A DNA stretch of 64,000 nucleotides from Curvibacter delicatus NBRC 14919 (GCF_001592265.1 NZ_BCWP01000018.1:1-64000); one strand, 5' to 3'; shown: positions 20,102 through 32,022, numbered from the stretch's first letter. A program made the numbers and translations. Notes: generated by a model not told the origin, from the sequence alone.

Positions 20102-21331
20102 TTGAAAACCATACGTAAATCTGCCAAGCTGTCCAACGTGCTCTACGACATTCGCGGCCCCATCATGGATGCGGCCAAGCAAATGGAGGAAGAGGGACAG
20201 AAGATCATCAAGCTCAATATCGGGAACTTGGCGGCTTTCGGTTTCGACGCGCCGGAGGAAATCCAGCAGGACATGATCCGCAACCTGCCCAATTCGGCAG
20301 GTTATTCCGACAGCAAGGGCATCTTCGGGGCGCGCAAGGCGGTGATGCACTACACCCAGCAGCAGGGCATGAAGGGTGTGACGCTGGACGACATCTACCT
20401 GGGCAATGGCGCCAGCGACCTGATCGTCATGGCCACCAACGCGCTGCTCGACGAAGGTGACGAACTGCTGTTGCCGGCCCCTGACTACCCGCTGTGGACA
20501 GCGGCCACCAGCCTCTCGGGGGGCACGCCGGTGCACTACCTGTGCGACGAAGAGAACGGCTGGATGCCGGACCTCAACGACATCCGCAGCAAGATCACGC
20601 CACGCACCAAGGGCATCGTGGTCATCAACCCGAACAACCCTACCGGCGCCCTGTATTCCGAAGAACTGCTCAAGGGCATTGTCGACATCGCACGCGAGCA
20701 TGGCCTGGTGATCCTCGCGGATGAGGTGTACGACAAGGTGCTCTACGACGGCGAACACCACGTTGCGCTGGGCAGCCTGTCGGAAGACGTGCTCACGCTG
20801 ACCTTCAACTCCCTCAGCAAGTCCTACCGTTCCTGCGGTTACCGCGCCGGCTGGATGGTGATCTCGGGCGACAAACGCGGCGCACAGGATTACATCGAAG
20901 GCCTGAACATGCTGGCCAACATGCGGCTGTGCGCCAATGTTCCGGGCCAGTGGGCGGTGCAGACAGCGCTGGGGGGCTACCAGAGCATCAACGACCTGGT
21001 GAAGGAGGGCGGCCGGCTGCGCCGCCAGCGCGACCTGGCGTACGAGCTCATCACCGCCATTCCGGGGGTGACGTGTGTGAAACCCAAGGCGTCGCTCTAC
21101 ATGTTTCCCCGGCTCGACCCCAAGATCTACCCGATCGAGGACGACCGCCAGTTTTTCCTTGAGCTGCTGCGCGAGACCCGTGTGATGCTGGTGCAGGGCA
21201 GTGGCTTCAACTGGCCCAAACCGGACCACTTCCGCATCGTGTTCCTGCCGTATGAAGACGATTTGCGCGAGGCCATCGGCCGCGTGGCCAAATTCCTTGA
21301 AAACTACCGAAAGCGCCACGCGCGCGCCTAA
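20102..21331 (+). CDS. PLP-dependent aminotransferase (AlaA/AlaC-like)
   Basis: A 409-residue class I aminotransferase. Landmarks: RKSAKLSNVLYDIRGPIMDA at the N-terminus, LGNGASDLIVMATNALLDEG, the NPNNPTGALYS motif, DEVYDKVLYDG, and FNSLSKSYRSCGYRAGWMVI containing the PLP-binding lysine. Relatives interconvert alanine/glutamate with pyruvate/2-oxoglutarate. The start is TTG at 20102 with GGAGGG just upstream; no ATG fits the conserved N-terminus. It precedes hom by about 40 bases, so alanine and threonine-family biosynthesis may be co-transcribed. Confidence 0.92.
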   Translation: MKTIRKSAKLSNVLYDIRGPIMDAAKQMEEEGQKIIKLNIGNLAAFGFDAPEEIQQDMIRNLPNSAGYSDSKGIFGARKAVMHYTQQQGMKGVTLDDIYLGNGASDLIVMATNALLDEGDELLLPAPDYPLWTAATSLSGGTPVHYLCDEENGWMPDLNDIRSKITPRTKGIVVINPNNPTGALYSEELLKGIVDIAREHGLVILADEVYDKVLYDGEHHVALGSLSEDVLTLTFNSLSKSYRSCGYRAGWMVISGDKRGAQDYIEGLNMLANMRLCANVPGQWAVQTALGGYQSINDLVKEGGRLRRQRDLAYELITAIPGVTCVKPKASLYMFPRLDPKIYPIEDDRQFFLELLRETRVMLVQGSGFNWPKPDHFRIVFLPYEDDLREAIGRVAKFLENYRKRHARA

Positions 21332-21371
21332 TTTTGAAGACGGCGCGCCAGCGCCAAAAACTGAGTCAAAG

Positions 21372-22706
21372 ATGAAAGCAATACAAGTAGGCCTGTTGGG
21401 CATCGGCACTGTGGGTTCGGGCACCTTCCATGTGCTCAAGCGCAACCAGGAAGAAATCAAGCGCCGCGCCGGCCGCGGCATCGAAATCACCATGGTCGCC
21501 GACCTCGATGTGGCGCGCGCCCAGAGCGTCGTCGGCCCGGACGTGAAGGTGGTGAACGACGCCCGCGCCATCATTGCCAACCCCGACATCGACATCGTGG
21601 TCGAGCTCATCGGCGGCTACGGCATTGCCAAGCAGCTGGTGATGGAGGCCATTGCCGCCGGCAAGCACGTGGTCACCGCCAACAAGGCGCTGCTGGCCGT
21701 GCATGGCACCGAAATCTTTGCCGCCGCCTCCGCCAAGGGCGTGATGGTGGCCTTCGAGGCGGCTGTGGCCGGTGGCATCCCGATCATCAAGGCGCTGCGC
21801 GAAGGCCTGACCGCCAACCGCATCCAGTGGATCGCCGGCATCATCAACGGCACCACCAACTTCATCCTGTCCGAGATGCGCGACAAGGGACTGGACTTCG
21901 ATGTTGTGCTGAAAGAAGCGCAGCGCCTGGGCTACGCCGAGGCCGACCCGTCCTTCGACATCGAAGGCGTGGACGCCGCGCACAAGGCCACCATCATGTC
22001 GGCCATTGCCTTCGGCATCCCGGTGCAGTTCGACAAGGCCTATGTGGAAGGCATCACCAAGCTGGGTGCGCAGGACATCCGTTACGCCGAGCAACTGGGC
22101 TACCGCATCAAGCTGCTAGGCATCACCAAGCGCACCGCCAAGGGTATCGAACTGCGCGTGCACCCCAGCCTGGTGCCGAGCAAGCGCCTGATTGCCAACG
22201 TTGAGGGTGCCATGAACGCCGTGGTGGTCAACGGCGACGCCGTCGGCACCACACTGTATTACGGCAAGGGCGCCGGCTCCGAGCCCACGGCCAGTGCGGT
22301 AATTGCCGACCTGGTCGACATTGCCCGCCTGCACACCGCCGACCCGCTCAACCGCGTGCCGCACCTGGCCTTTCAGCCCAACACACTCGACCAGGCCATG
22401 AGCAACCTGCCCGTGCTGCCCATGAGCGAGGTGGTGACGAGCTACTACCTGCGCCTGCGCGTGGCCGACGAGGCCGGTGTGCTGGCCAAGGTCACCGGCA
22501 TCCTGGCCGAGGCCGGCATCAGCATCGACGCCGTGCTGCAGCGCGAAGCCGACGAAGTGGGCGGCGAGGGCTCCACGCAGACCGACCTGATCATCCTGAC
22601 GCACGACGCGCGCGAAGGCACCATGAACGACGCGCTGGCCAAGCTGCAGGCGTTGCCGACGGTGCTGGCACCGATCGTTCGCATCCGCAAGGAAGAGCTG
22701 GCCTGA
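21372..22706 (+). CDS. hom: Homoserine dehydrogenase
   Basis: A 444-residue monofunctional homoserine dehydrogenase. N-terminal NAD(P)-binding domain: IQVGLLGIGTVGSGTFHVLK. Catalytic region: TANKALLAVHG, FEAAVAGGIPIIKALREGL and GIINGTTNFILSEM. A C-terminal ACT domain (about residues 355-435, YYLRLRVADEAGVLAKVTGI) probably gives feedback control by threonine. It converts aspartate semialdehyde to homoserine. The stop overlaps the thrC start by one base, so the two genes are translationally coupled. Confidence 0.96.
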   Translation: MKAIQVGLLGIGTVGSGTFHVLKRNQEEIKRRAGRGIEITMVADLDVARAQSVVGPDVKVVNDARAIIANPDIDIVVELIGGYGIAKQLVMEAIAAGKHVVTANKALLAVHGTEIFAAASAKGVMVAFEAAVAGGIPIIKALREGLTANRIQWIAGIINGTTNFILSEMRDKGLDFDVVLKEAQRLGYAEADPSFDIEGVDAAHKATIMSAIAFGIPVQFDKAYVEGITKLGAQDIRYAEQLGYRIKLLGITKRTAKGIELRVHPSLVPSKRLIANVEGAMNAVVVNGDAVGTTLYYGKGAGSEPTASAVIADLVDIARLHTADPLNRVPHLAFQPNTLDQAMSNLPVLPMSEVVTSYYLRLRVADEAGVLAKVTGILAEAGISIDAVLQREADEVGGEGSTQTDLIILTHDAREGTMNDALAKLQALPTVLAPIVRIRKEELA

Positions 22707-24121
22707 TGAAATACCTGAGCACCCGCGGTCACGCTGACCGCAAGCGTTTCTGTGAAATCCTGCTCGAGGGCCTGGCGCCCGACGGCGGCCTGTACCTGCC
22801 CGAGTCCTACCCGCAGGTGGACGACGCCACGCTCACCAGGTGGCGCAGCCTGCCGTATGCCGATCTGGCGTTCGAAGTCCTGTCGCTCTACATCGACGAC
22901 ATCCCGGCCGACGACCTGCGTGCCATCTGCCGCAAGACCTACACCGAGGCCGTCTTCGGTACGAAGGAAATCGTGCCGCTGCGTCCGCTGGAAAACGGCC
23001 TCTACCTGGAAGCCCTGTCCAACGGTCCGACGCTGGCCTTCAAGGACATGGCCATGCAGCTGCTGGGCAATCTGTTCGAGTACGAACTGGCCCGTCGCGG
23101 CGAGCAGCTCAACATCCTGGGCGCCACCAGTGGCGACACCGGCAGCGCGGCCGAATACGCCATGCGCGGCAAGCAGGGCGTGCGCGTTTTCATGACCAGT
23201 CCGTATGGCCGCATGAGCCCGTTCCAGCAGGCGCAGATGTTCAGCCTGCAGGACGCCAACATCCACAACCTGGCGGTCAAGGGCGTGTTCGACGACTGCC
23301 AGGACATCGTCAAGGCGGTGTCCAACGATCTCGACTTCAAGCGCCAGTACAAGATCGGTACCGTCAACTCCATCAACTGGGCACGCCTGGTGGCGCAGGT
23401 GGTGTACTACTTCGCCGGCTACTTCCAGGCGACGAAGAACAACAGCGAGAAGGTCAGCTTCACTGTACCGTCCGGCAATTTCGGCAACGTCTGCGCCGGC
23501 CATGTGGCGCGCATGATGGGCCTGCCGATCGACAAGCTGGTGGTGGCCACCAACGAGAACGACGTGCTCGACGAGTTCTTCCGCACCGGCGTCTACCGCG
23601 TGCGCGGCAGTGCCGACACGCACGAGACCTCCAGCCCGTCGATGGACATCTCCAAGGCCTCGAACTTCGAGCGCTTTGTGTTTGACCTGTTGGGCCGCGA
23701 TGGTGCCAAGACCAAGGCCCTGTTCGGCGAGCAATTGAACAAGACCGGCCAGTTCGACCTGAGCCAGGACCCGGCCTTCGCCCAGGCGCACCAGCGTTAT
23801 GGTTTCTCCAGCGGCAAGAGCACGCATGCCAACCGCCTGGCTACCATCAAGGACACGTTCGAGCGCTTCGGCGGCATGATCGACACCCACACCGCCGACG
23901 GCCTGAAGGTAGCGCGCGAGCACCTCAGCGCTGGTGTGCCGATGATCGTGCTGGAGACGGCGCTGCCGATCAAGTTCGCTTCAACCATCGTCGAGGCGCT
24001 GGGACGTGAACCCGACCGGCCGGCCAAGTTCGAGGGCATTGAAAACCTGCCCAAGCGCGTGACGGTGCTCGAGGCGGACGTGCAGGCCGTCAAGGCCTAC
24101 ATCGTCACCCATTGCAAGTGA
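22706..24121 (+). CDS. thrC: Threonine synthase
   Basis: A 471-residue PLP enzyme making threonine from phosphohomoserine. N-terminal STRGHADRKRFCEILLEGLA and APDGGLYLPESYP are typical of the longer (yeast/E. coli-type) class. LSNGPTLAFKDMAMQLLGNL contains the PLP-binding lysine, and ILGATSGDTGSAAEYAMRG is the phosphate-binding loop. The start ATG overlaps the hom TGA (TGATG), so it follows hom in one transcript. A gene-end repeat begins at its stop. Confidence 0.96.
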   Translation: MKYLSTRGHADRKRFCEILLEGLAPDGGLYLPESYPQVDDATLTRWRSLPYADLAFEVLSLYIDDIPADDLRAICRKTYTEAVFGTKEIVPLRPLENGLYLEALSNGPTLAFKDMAMQLLGNLFEYELARRGEQLNILGATSGDTGSAAEYAMRGKQGVRVFMTSPYGRMSPFQQAQMFSLQDANIHNLAVKGVFDDCQDIVKAVSNDLDFKRQYKIGTVNSINWARLVAQVVYYFAGYFQATKNNSEKVSFTVPSGNFGNVCAGHVARMMGLPIDKLVVATNENDVLDEFFRTGVYRVRGSADTHETSSPSMDISKASNFERFVFDLLGRDGAKTKALFGEQLNKTGQFDLSQDPAFAQAHQRYGFSSGKSTHANRLATIKDTFERFGGMIDTHTADGLKVAREHLSAGVPMIVLETALPIKFASTIVEALGREPDRPAKFEGIENLPKRVTVLEADVQAVKAYIVTHCK

Positions 24122-24175
24122 AATAGGGCTTTTGCCCTTTTGGAATAAGCGTGACCAGCTATCAAAAACATAGCG
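24121..24175 (-). repeat. GATAGC-type gene-end repeat, copy after thrC
   Basis: On the minus strand this reads GCTATGTTTTTGATAGCTGG then TCACGCTTATTCC, with the shared GATAGCTG core, ending in a small hairpin (AGGGC / GCCCT). It starts at the thrC stop codon and fills the gap before mobB. Confidence 0.6.
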
Positions 24176-24191
24176 TTCTGAAGGTGGCCGC

Positions 24192-24728
24192 ATGAAGGTC
24201 ATCGGCTTTGCCGGCTACTCCGGCTCGGGCAAGACCACGCTGGTCGAACGTCTGATCCCCGAACTCAAGCTGCGCGGGCAGCGCGTCTCGGTGGTCAAGC
24301 ACGCGCACCACAAGTTCGACATTGACCACCCGGGCAAGGACAGCTGGCGCCACCGCGAGGCCGGCGCCTTCGAGGTGGTGATCGCCTCTGACCGCCGCAT
24401 GGCGCTGATGCGTGAATTCGAGCAGCCGACCGAGCTGTCGGTGCACCAGTTGATAAGTGAACTCGATGACCGCGTGGACTGGGTGCTGGTCGAAGGCTAC
24501 AAGCGCAGTGACCTGCCCAAGATCGAGGTCTGGCGCGCGTCCACGGCCAAGCCGGTGCGTTACCCGGATGACGATTTCATCACCGCCATCGCCACCGACT
24601 CGCCCGGCCAGCTGCCGCAGCCGACCGGGCTTGACGTGCTGGACCTCAACGACGCGGGGGCCGTGGCCGACTGGCTGCTCCAGCACGCCGAACGTTTTGA
24701 CTACAGTCCCGAGTTGTACGCCCTATGA
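24192..24728 (+). CDS. mobB: Molybdopterin-guanine dinucleotide biosynthesis protein MobB
   Basis: A 178-residue GTP-binding protein beginning MKVIGFAGYSGSGKTTLVER, a clear P-loop, with VSVVKHAHHKFDIDHPGKDS and DWVLVEGYKRSDLPKIEVWR typical of MobB. It assists attachment of GMP to the molybdenum cofactor. It overlaps moeA by four bases (ATGA), starting a run of molybdenum-cofactor genes. Confidence 0.94.
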   Translation: MKVIGFAGYSGSGKTTLVERLIPELKLRGQRVSVVKHAHHKFDIDHPGKDSWRHREAGAFEVVIASDRRMALMREFEQPTELSVHQLISELDDRVDWVLVEGYKRSDLPKIEVWRASTAKPVRYPDDDFITAIATDSPGQLPQPTGLDVLDLNDAGAVADWLLQHAERFDYSPELYAL

Positions 24729-25990
24729 ACGCTCCACGTCCCCCCTTGAAAGCGCTGGACGAGGCACTGGCCGAGTTGCTGAGCCACGCCCAGCCGCTGG
24801 CCGGTATTGAAGACATCACCACCTTCGACGGCGATGGCCGTGTACTGGCGCGCGACATCACCTCGGCGCTGCACGTGCCGCCGCAGGACAACAGCTCCAT
24901 GGACGGTTACGCCGTGCGCTGCGCCGACGTGCGTGAGGCCGGTGTCGTGCTGCCGGTGTCACAGCGCATCCCGGCCGGTGCCAGCGGTGCGCCGCTGCAG
25001 CCCGGCAGCGTGGCGCGCATCTTCACCGGCGCACCGGTGCCGGCGGGGGCTGACGCCATCGTCATGCAGGAAGAGTGCGAGGCCGCAGGCGAGGGCAGTG
25101 TGCGCGTCAATGCCGTGCCTAAGCCGGGCCAGTGGATCCGCCGCGCCGGCGAAGACGTCACCCGTGGCGCCGTGGTGCTATCAAAAGGGGAGCGGCTGGC
25201 GCCGTCTTCACTGGGTCTGGCGGCCAGTATCGGCATGAGCACGCTGCCGGTGGTGAGCCGCCCGCGCGTGGCCTTGTTCTCCACCGGCGACGAACTGGTG
25301 ATGCCGGGCGACATTGCGCCCGAGCAGATGCCGCCCGGCGCCATCTACAACTCCAACCGCTTCTTCCTGCGCGCGTTGCTGCAGCGCCTGGGCTGCGAGG
25401 TCACCGACTACGGCATCGTGCCCGACCAGCGCGACGCCACGCTCGACGCCCTGCGCGACGCTGCACAGCAGCACGATTTGATCCTTACCAGCGGCGGTGT
25501 GTCGGTGGGTGAGGAAGACCACATCAAACCCGCGGTGCAGCAGCTGGGCGAGCTCGACCTGTGGCAGATCGCCATCAAACCCGGAAAGCCGTTTGCCTAC
25601 GGCAAGATCTACCGCGATCAAGCTGCCGGGGCGCGCAGTGCGCAGGACGCCTGCCACTTCGCCGGCCTGCCGGGCAACCCGGTCTCCAGTTTCATCACCT
25701 TCCTGGTGCTGGTGCGGCCCTTCCTGCTCAAACTACAGGGCGTGACAGACGTGGCACCGCCTCGCATGGCGCTGCCGGCGCACTTCGACTGGCCGCGCGC
25801 CGACAAGCGCCGCGAGTTCCTGCGTGTACGCCGCAATGCCGCCGGCGGGCTGGAGCTGTTCCCCAACCAGAGCTCCGGCGTGCTGACCTCGGCCGTGTGG
25901 GGCGACGGCGTGGTCGACAACCCGGCCGGCCAGACCATAACCAAAGGCGACACCGTGCAGTTCATTTCTTTTGCGGAGCTGATGGGATGA
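24725..25990 (+). CDS. moeA: Molybdopterin molybdenumtransferase MoeA
   Basis: A 421-residue protein with all MoeA parts: VPPQDNSSMDGYAVRCADV near the N-terminus, IFTGAPVPAGADAIVMQEE, FSTGDELVMPG, the MPT-binding VGEEDHIKPAVQQLGELDLW and FAGLPGNPVSSFITFLVLV, and a C-terminal MoeA domain IV. It inserts molybdate into adenylylated molybdopterin. It overlaps both neighbours by four bases, so mobB, moeA and moaD are translationally coupled. Confidence 0.96.
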   Translation: MNAPRPPLKALDEALAELLSHAQPLAGIEDITTFDGDGRVLARDITSALHVPPQDNSSMDGYAVRCADVREAGVVLPVSQRIPAGASGAPLQPGSVARIFTGAPVPAGADAIVMQEECEAAGEGSVRVNAVPKPGQWIRRAGEDVTRGAVVLSKGERLAPSSLGLAASIGMSTLPVVSRPRVALFSTGDELVMPGDIAPEQMPPGAIYNSNRFFLRALLQRLGCEVTDYGIVPDQRDATLDALRDAAQQHDLILTSGGVSVGEEDHIKPAVQQLGELDLWQIAIKPGKPFAYGKIYRDQAAGARSAQDACHFAGLPGNPVSSFITFLVLVRPFLLKLQGVTDVAPPRMALPAHFDWPRADKRREFLRVRRNAAGGLELFPNQSSGVLTSAVWGDGVVDNPAGQTITKGDTVQFISFAELMG

Positions 25991-26238
25991 AGGTCAACGT
26001 CAAATACTTCGCCTCCATCCGCGAGCGCATCGGCACCGGCAGTGAGCCGCTTGAGACCACAGCGACCACGCTGGGCGCGCTGCGCGACGAGCTGATCGCC
26101 CGCGGCGGCGGTCATGCCGAGAGCCTGGCCCGCGGCCGCGCGGTGCGCGTGGCGCTGAACCAGGTGATGAGCGATGAAACCACGCCCTTGACCGAGGGTG
26201 CCGAAGTCGCCTTCTTTCCCCCCGTCACCGGAGGCTGA
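25987..26238 (+). CDS. moaD: Molybdopterin synthase sulfur carrier subunit MoaD
   Basis: An 83-residue ubiquitin-like protein ending VAFFPPVTGG. The C-terminal Gly-Gly is the residue pair thiocarboxylated to carry sulfur into precursor Z. It begins MKVNVKYFASIRERIG. It overlaps moeA by four bases and precedes moaE by one base, as expected of subunits of one enzyme. Confidence 0.95.
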   Translation: MKVNVKYFASIRERIGTGSEPLETTATTLGALRDELIARGGGHAESLARGRAVRVALNQVMSDETTPLTEGAEVAFFPPVTGG

Positions 26239-26239
26239 C

Positions 26240-26719
26240 ATGGCCAGCCTCGTCTCGATCCAGACCGCAGACTTCGACGTCAACGCCGAGATCGCGGCCC
26301 TGCGTGCGCAGGACAAGCGCGTTGGTGCCGTCTGCAGCTTCATTGGCACCGTGCGCGACCGCAACGATGGCAGTGCGGTCAGCGCCATGGAACTGGAACA
26401 CTACCCGGGCATGACGGAGAAGGCCATCGAGGCCATGATCGACGAAGCCTTCAAGCGCTTTGACATCTACGCTGCGCGCGTCATCCACCGTGTCGGCCCG
26501 CTGCAGCCGCTGGACCAGATCGTGCTGGTGGCCGTCACCTCGGCCCACCGCGGCGAGAGCTTCCAGGCCTGCGAGTTCCTGATGGACTACCTCAAGACCC
26601 AGGCGCCGTTCTGGAAGAAGGAACAGACGCCCGAGGGCGCACGCTGGGTTGATGCCCGCGTCAGCGACGACAAGGCGCTGGCCAAGTGGGGCATTGCCTC
26701 CGGCAACCTGTCGGTTTAA
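26240..26719 (+). CDS. moaE: Molybdopterin synthase catalytic subunit MoaE
   Basis: A 159-residue protein with VGAVCSFIGTVRDRNDGSAV, MELEHYPGMTEKAIEAMIDE, VIHRVGPLQPLDQIVLVAVT and the C-terminal DYLKTQAPFWKKEQTPEGAR, whose lysines lie at the active site in known MoaE. With MoaD it converts cyclic pyranopterin monophosphate to molybdopterin. It closes the mobB-moeA-moaD-moaE set; clpB follows after 145 bases with its own promoter. Confidence 0.95.
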   Translation: MASLVSIQTADFDVNAEIAALRAQDKRVGAVCSFIGTVRDRNDGSAVSAMELEHYPGMTEKAIEAMIDEAFKRFDIYAARVIHRVGPLQPLDQIVLVAVTSAHRGESFQACEFLMDYLKTQAPFWKKEQTPEGARWVDARVSDDKALAKWGIASGNLSV

Positions 26720-26812
26720 GGCCAATGGGGGCACGCTGCGTGCCCGGCCGCATGCGCACCCGCCCTGGATCGAACCGAATTTGATGTTCGTCAAGAACGT
26801 TTTGGCTCCCAT

Positions 26813-26842
26813 CCCTTGAAATTCACGGCAGGCACCCAAAGC
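26813..26842 (+). promoter_or_regulatory. Possible heat-shock (sigma32) promoter of clpB
   Basis: CCCTTGAA ending at 26820 matches the core of the sigma32 -35 element. About 12 bases later CACCCAAA could be a poor -10 (consensus CCCCATNT). The position, 23 bases before the start codon for the -10, is short but workable. The -35 is good; the -10 is weak. Confidence 0.45.
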
Positions 26843-26864
26843 TGCGGTGCAATCGGAGGATTTC

Positions 26865-29459
<2,595 letters not shown>

Positions 29460-29497
29460 GTGTCAGCGGCCGGGTGACTGGCCGCGCTTCAAACGAG

Positions 29498-29534
29498 AAA
29501 CCCGCCTCTTGCGTGAGCAGAAGGCGGGTTTTGT
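29498..29534 (+). terminator. Terminator after clpB
   Basis: AAACCCGCCT (29498-29507) pairs perfectly with AGGCGGGTTT (29522-29531), followed by TTG. It lies 38 bases past the clpB stop and only 46 bases before the next gene's start, so that gene needs its own promoter or read-through. Confidence 0.85.
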
Positions 29535-29577
29535 CATGTATGAGGCATGGTTCAGAATCTGGTTTCGGAGGGAGATC

Positions 29578-30993
29578 ATGAACGAATACTCGCAGCGCCA
29601 ATTCGACGCATTCTTTTCGGCGATTGCTGGATGGCGGGATGCGTACCGAAACGTAAGGCTTCATTACATTGGCGTATCTGCCGAATCTGGAATTTCCCTT
29701 GTCGCGGCACGGATCTATTTGGATGTTGCCGCCTCTGAGCCAGTGAAGGCTATATTCCGTGCGGGGAGGGTCGTCGCGGGCCAGTGGCAGATTCCTCAGA
29801 GTGTCCACGCCGTTGAGAACGTTGTCCAGGAATTGGTAAGCGAGCGTGGTCTGAATATCCCCGAGGTTGGGCGGCTCAAATTGGAGAGTGATGAGCGCCA
29901 AGAGGCATTTGTGTCGCCTCCCATACTTCTGCATCCGGAAGGGCTCAACACAGGAAGTCGTTTGGCGGTTCTTACGGTTACCGGAAAGAATTTCGGTGAG
30001 TTGGTGCCACAGCCGGACACGGATTGGCTCCTGAAAGCAGCGGATACTCCCTATGACTCTCTACAAGAACTGTGCTTCGATTACTCACTCGGTGTCCTGC
30101 GCGGCGATAAGTCGGCGCTAGAGGTGGTGGCGCGGACGGCTGTCCAAGTTCTCGGGCGTTCAACTGTAGTTGGAACACAAGCAGACCTTGGGGTATGGAT
30201 GGGCAAAGGGCTTGATCGTAACGAGGTAAAGCTCGGATTTCGACTTCTAGACAATGGGAAGGTTGTTCGGAGAGATACGGTCTCAGGCCCGCAACTCACG
30301 TGGACGGAAGAGAGCGATGCACTGATCGGCACCATGCAAATGGAGGTGCCAAGTGGAGCGATCATTCAATGCATCGCCTCTTATTCAGGGCATGCCCAGA
30401 ATGTGCAATGGCTTGCCGACCCTACCATCTTTAAGAATCCACGGGCCGCAGTTTTCGAGTTGATCGATTCTCGAGGCGAATTGTTGCGGAGCTTTCTGCA
30501 GCCTGAATTCCCTCTCCGAGGAAAGGCGGCCGATGATTTCGAGTCGGGTATAGCTTGGTTGCTTTGGATCCTTGGATTTTCGACGGCAGCATTTGGGACA
30601 AATGCGAAGTCTACTGATGCATTCGATACCGTCGCGGTTACGCCCAACGGAGACATCGCTGTGATCGAAACAACACTGGCCTTGCTAAGAGCGGACTCGA
30701 AACTATCTAAGTTGTCAGCTCGTGCCGCGCGACTGCGTGAAATGTTGGCGCGATCAAATATGAAACACATTCAGGTGTTGCCAGTGATCGTAAGTGCTAT
30801 GACCGCAGATGAAGTGAAAGCCGATATTCCAGCAGCAGAGGAGAGCGGTATCCTCGTGCTGACACGTGAGAACATCGTTTCTGCACTTGAACTTGAGTTG
30901 TCTCGGTATCCCAATGCGAATGACCTATTTGCGCGAGGAATCGCACAAATTGAAGAGAAACAAAGAGCGCGCCTGCAATCTCGAAGTAGGTAA
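29578..30993 (+). CDS. Uncharacterised protein with a possible C-terminal PD-(D/E)XK-like nuclease fold
   Basis: A 471-residue protein I do not recognise. Residues 1-120 look helical then mixed; 195-310 look beta-rich. Residues 318-400 resemble a restriction-endonuclease-like fold: ADDFESGIAWLLWILGF, then TNAKSTDAFDTVAVTPNGDI and AVIETTLALLRADSKLSKL. Candidate active-site residues are E322, D347/D350 and E364, but the usual ExK lysine is Thr (E-T-T); K375 or K378 might substitute, or the site may be dead. The ATG at 29578 has GGAGGGAG upstream. Codon use is unlike its neighbours (frequent AGA, CTA, TCT, ATA and A/T third positions), so transfer is likely. It is a single gene between clpB and a LysR gene. 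Defence or DNA repair is only a guess. Confidence 0.75.
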   Translation: MNEYSQRQFDAFFSAIAGWRDAYRNVRLHYIGVSAESGISLVAARIYLDVAASEPVKAIFRAGRVVAGQWQIPQSVHAVENVVQELVSERGLNIPEVGRLKLESDERQEAFVSPPILLHPEGLNTGSRLAVLTVTGKNFGELVPQPDTDWLLKAADTPYDSLQELCFDYSLGVLRGDKSALEVVARTAVQVLGRSTVVGTQADLGVWMGKGLDRNEVKLGFRLLDNGKVVRRDTVSGPQLTWTEESDALIGTMQMEVPSGAIIQCIASYSGHAQNVQWLADPTIFKNPRAAVFELIDSRGELLRSFLQPEFPLRGKAADDFESGIAWLLWILGFSTAAFGTNAKSTDAFDTVAVTPNGDIAVIETTLALLRADSKLSKLSARAARLREMLARSNMKHIQVLPVIVSAMTADEVKADIPAAEESGILVLTRENIVSALELELSRYPNANDLFARGIAQIEEKQRARLQSRSR

Positions 30994-31108
30994 TCAGAAA
31001 TTCTCTAACGATAGGTTTATTGACGCTTCTTCGTGCGTTTAGCCTTTCGCGTTCGTTGGCACGTCCGACTTGCCCAGATTGGTGAACCATGAGTCAAAGC
31101 GTTTGCTC

Positions 31109-31993
31109 TCACTCCTGAAACAAATCCGCCATCTGCGACCGCAACCACCGGTTCGCCGGATCATGCTGGTAGCGCTCGTGCCAGTGCTGCTTGATCATGA
31201 AGCTGGGAAACGCAATGGGCGGTGCCAGCAGCTTCACCTGCGCAATGCGCACCAGCGTCTGGGCCACGCGCACGGGCACGGTGGCCACCAGGTCGGTGTT
31301 GGCCAGCAGGTTGCCCAGGCCCGGCAGGGTGGGCAGGGTCAGCGCGATGTTGCGCTGGATGCCCCGGCGTGTGAGTGTCTTCTCCACCAGCTCCTGCCCA
31401 GTGCCGGCGGCGGTGACGACGACGTGGCTTTCGCGCTTGTAGAGGCCTTCCGTCATGCGCGCGCCGATGCGCGGGTGCGCCTTGCGCACGACGCAGGCGA
31501 AGTTCTGCTGGAACAGGTTCTGCTGGAAGAAGCCGGCCTCCAGCTCCGGCATGAAACCCACCGCCAGGTCTGAGTCGCCGGACTCCAGCAAGCTGGCGGT
31601 GTCCGGCGTGATGCGCAAAATCTCGATCTGTACAGATGGTGCGAGTTCGTTGACGCGGTTGATCAACGAGGGCAGGAACTCCAGGTGGCTGAAGTCCGTC
31701 ATGCTGATGCGGAACTTGCGCTCCGAGCGTGCCGGGTCGAACACCACCTGTTGCCGCGTGGCAGCCTGCAGGATCTGCAGCGCCTGGCGCAGTGGCTTGA
31801 CCAGCTCCCGTGCATGCGGGGTGGGTTCCATGCCCTTGGAGGTGCGCACGAACAGGGGGTCGTTGAACTGCTGGCGCAGGCGGCCCAGGGCCAGGCTGAC
31901 GGAGGTCTGGGGCAGGTCCAGGTTCTGCCCGGCACGGGTGACGCTTTTGGTCTTGTAGATCTCGTCGAAAATGGTGAGCAGCCGCATGTCCAT
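31109..31993 (-). CDS. LysR-family transcriptional regulator
   Basis: A 294-residue LysR protein. The N-terminal winged helix-turn-helix spans MDMRLLTIFDEIYKTKSVTR and AGQNLDLPQTSVSLALGRLR; the C-terminal effector domain begins around residue 90. It is divergent from a Bug-type receptor and flavoprotein pair, and a dyad at 32023-32044 lies between them, so it most likely controls that pair in response to an unknown small acid. Confidence 0.92.
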   Translation of the reverse strand: MDMRLLTIFDEIYKTKSVTRAGQNLDLPQTSVSLALGRLRQQFNDPLFVRTSKGMEPTPHARELVKPLRQALQILQAATRQQVVFDPARSERKFRISMTDFSHLEFLPSLINRVNELAPSVQIEILRITPDTASLLESGDSDLAVGFMPELEAGFFQQNLFQQNFACVVRKAHPRIGARMTEGLYKRESHVVVTAAGTGQELVEKTLTRRGIQRNIALTLPTLPGLGNLLANTDLVATVPVRVAQTLVRIAQVKLLAPPIAFPSFMIKQHWHERYQHDPANRWLRSQMADLFQE

Positions 31994-32022
31994 TATTCAA
32001 ATTCCCGCTGATGTTTATTTTG

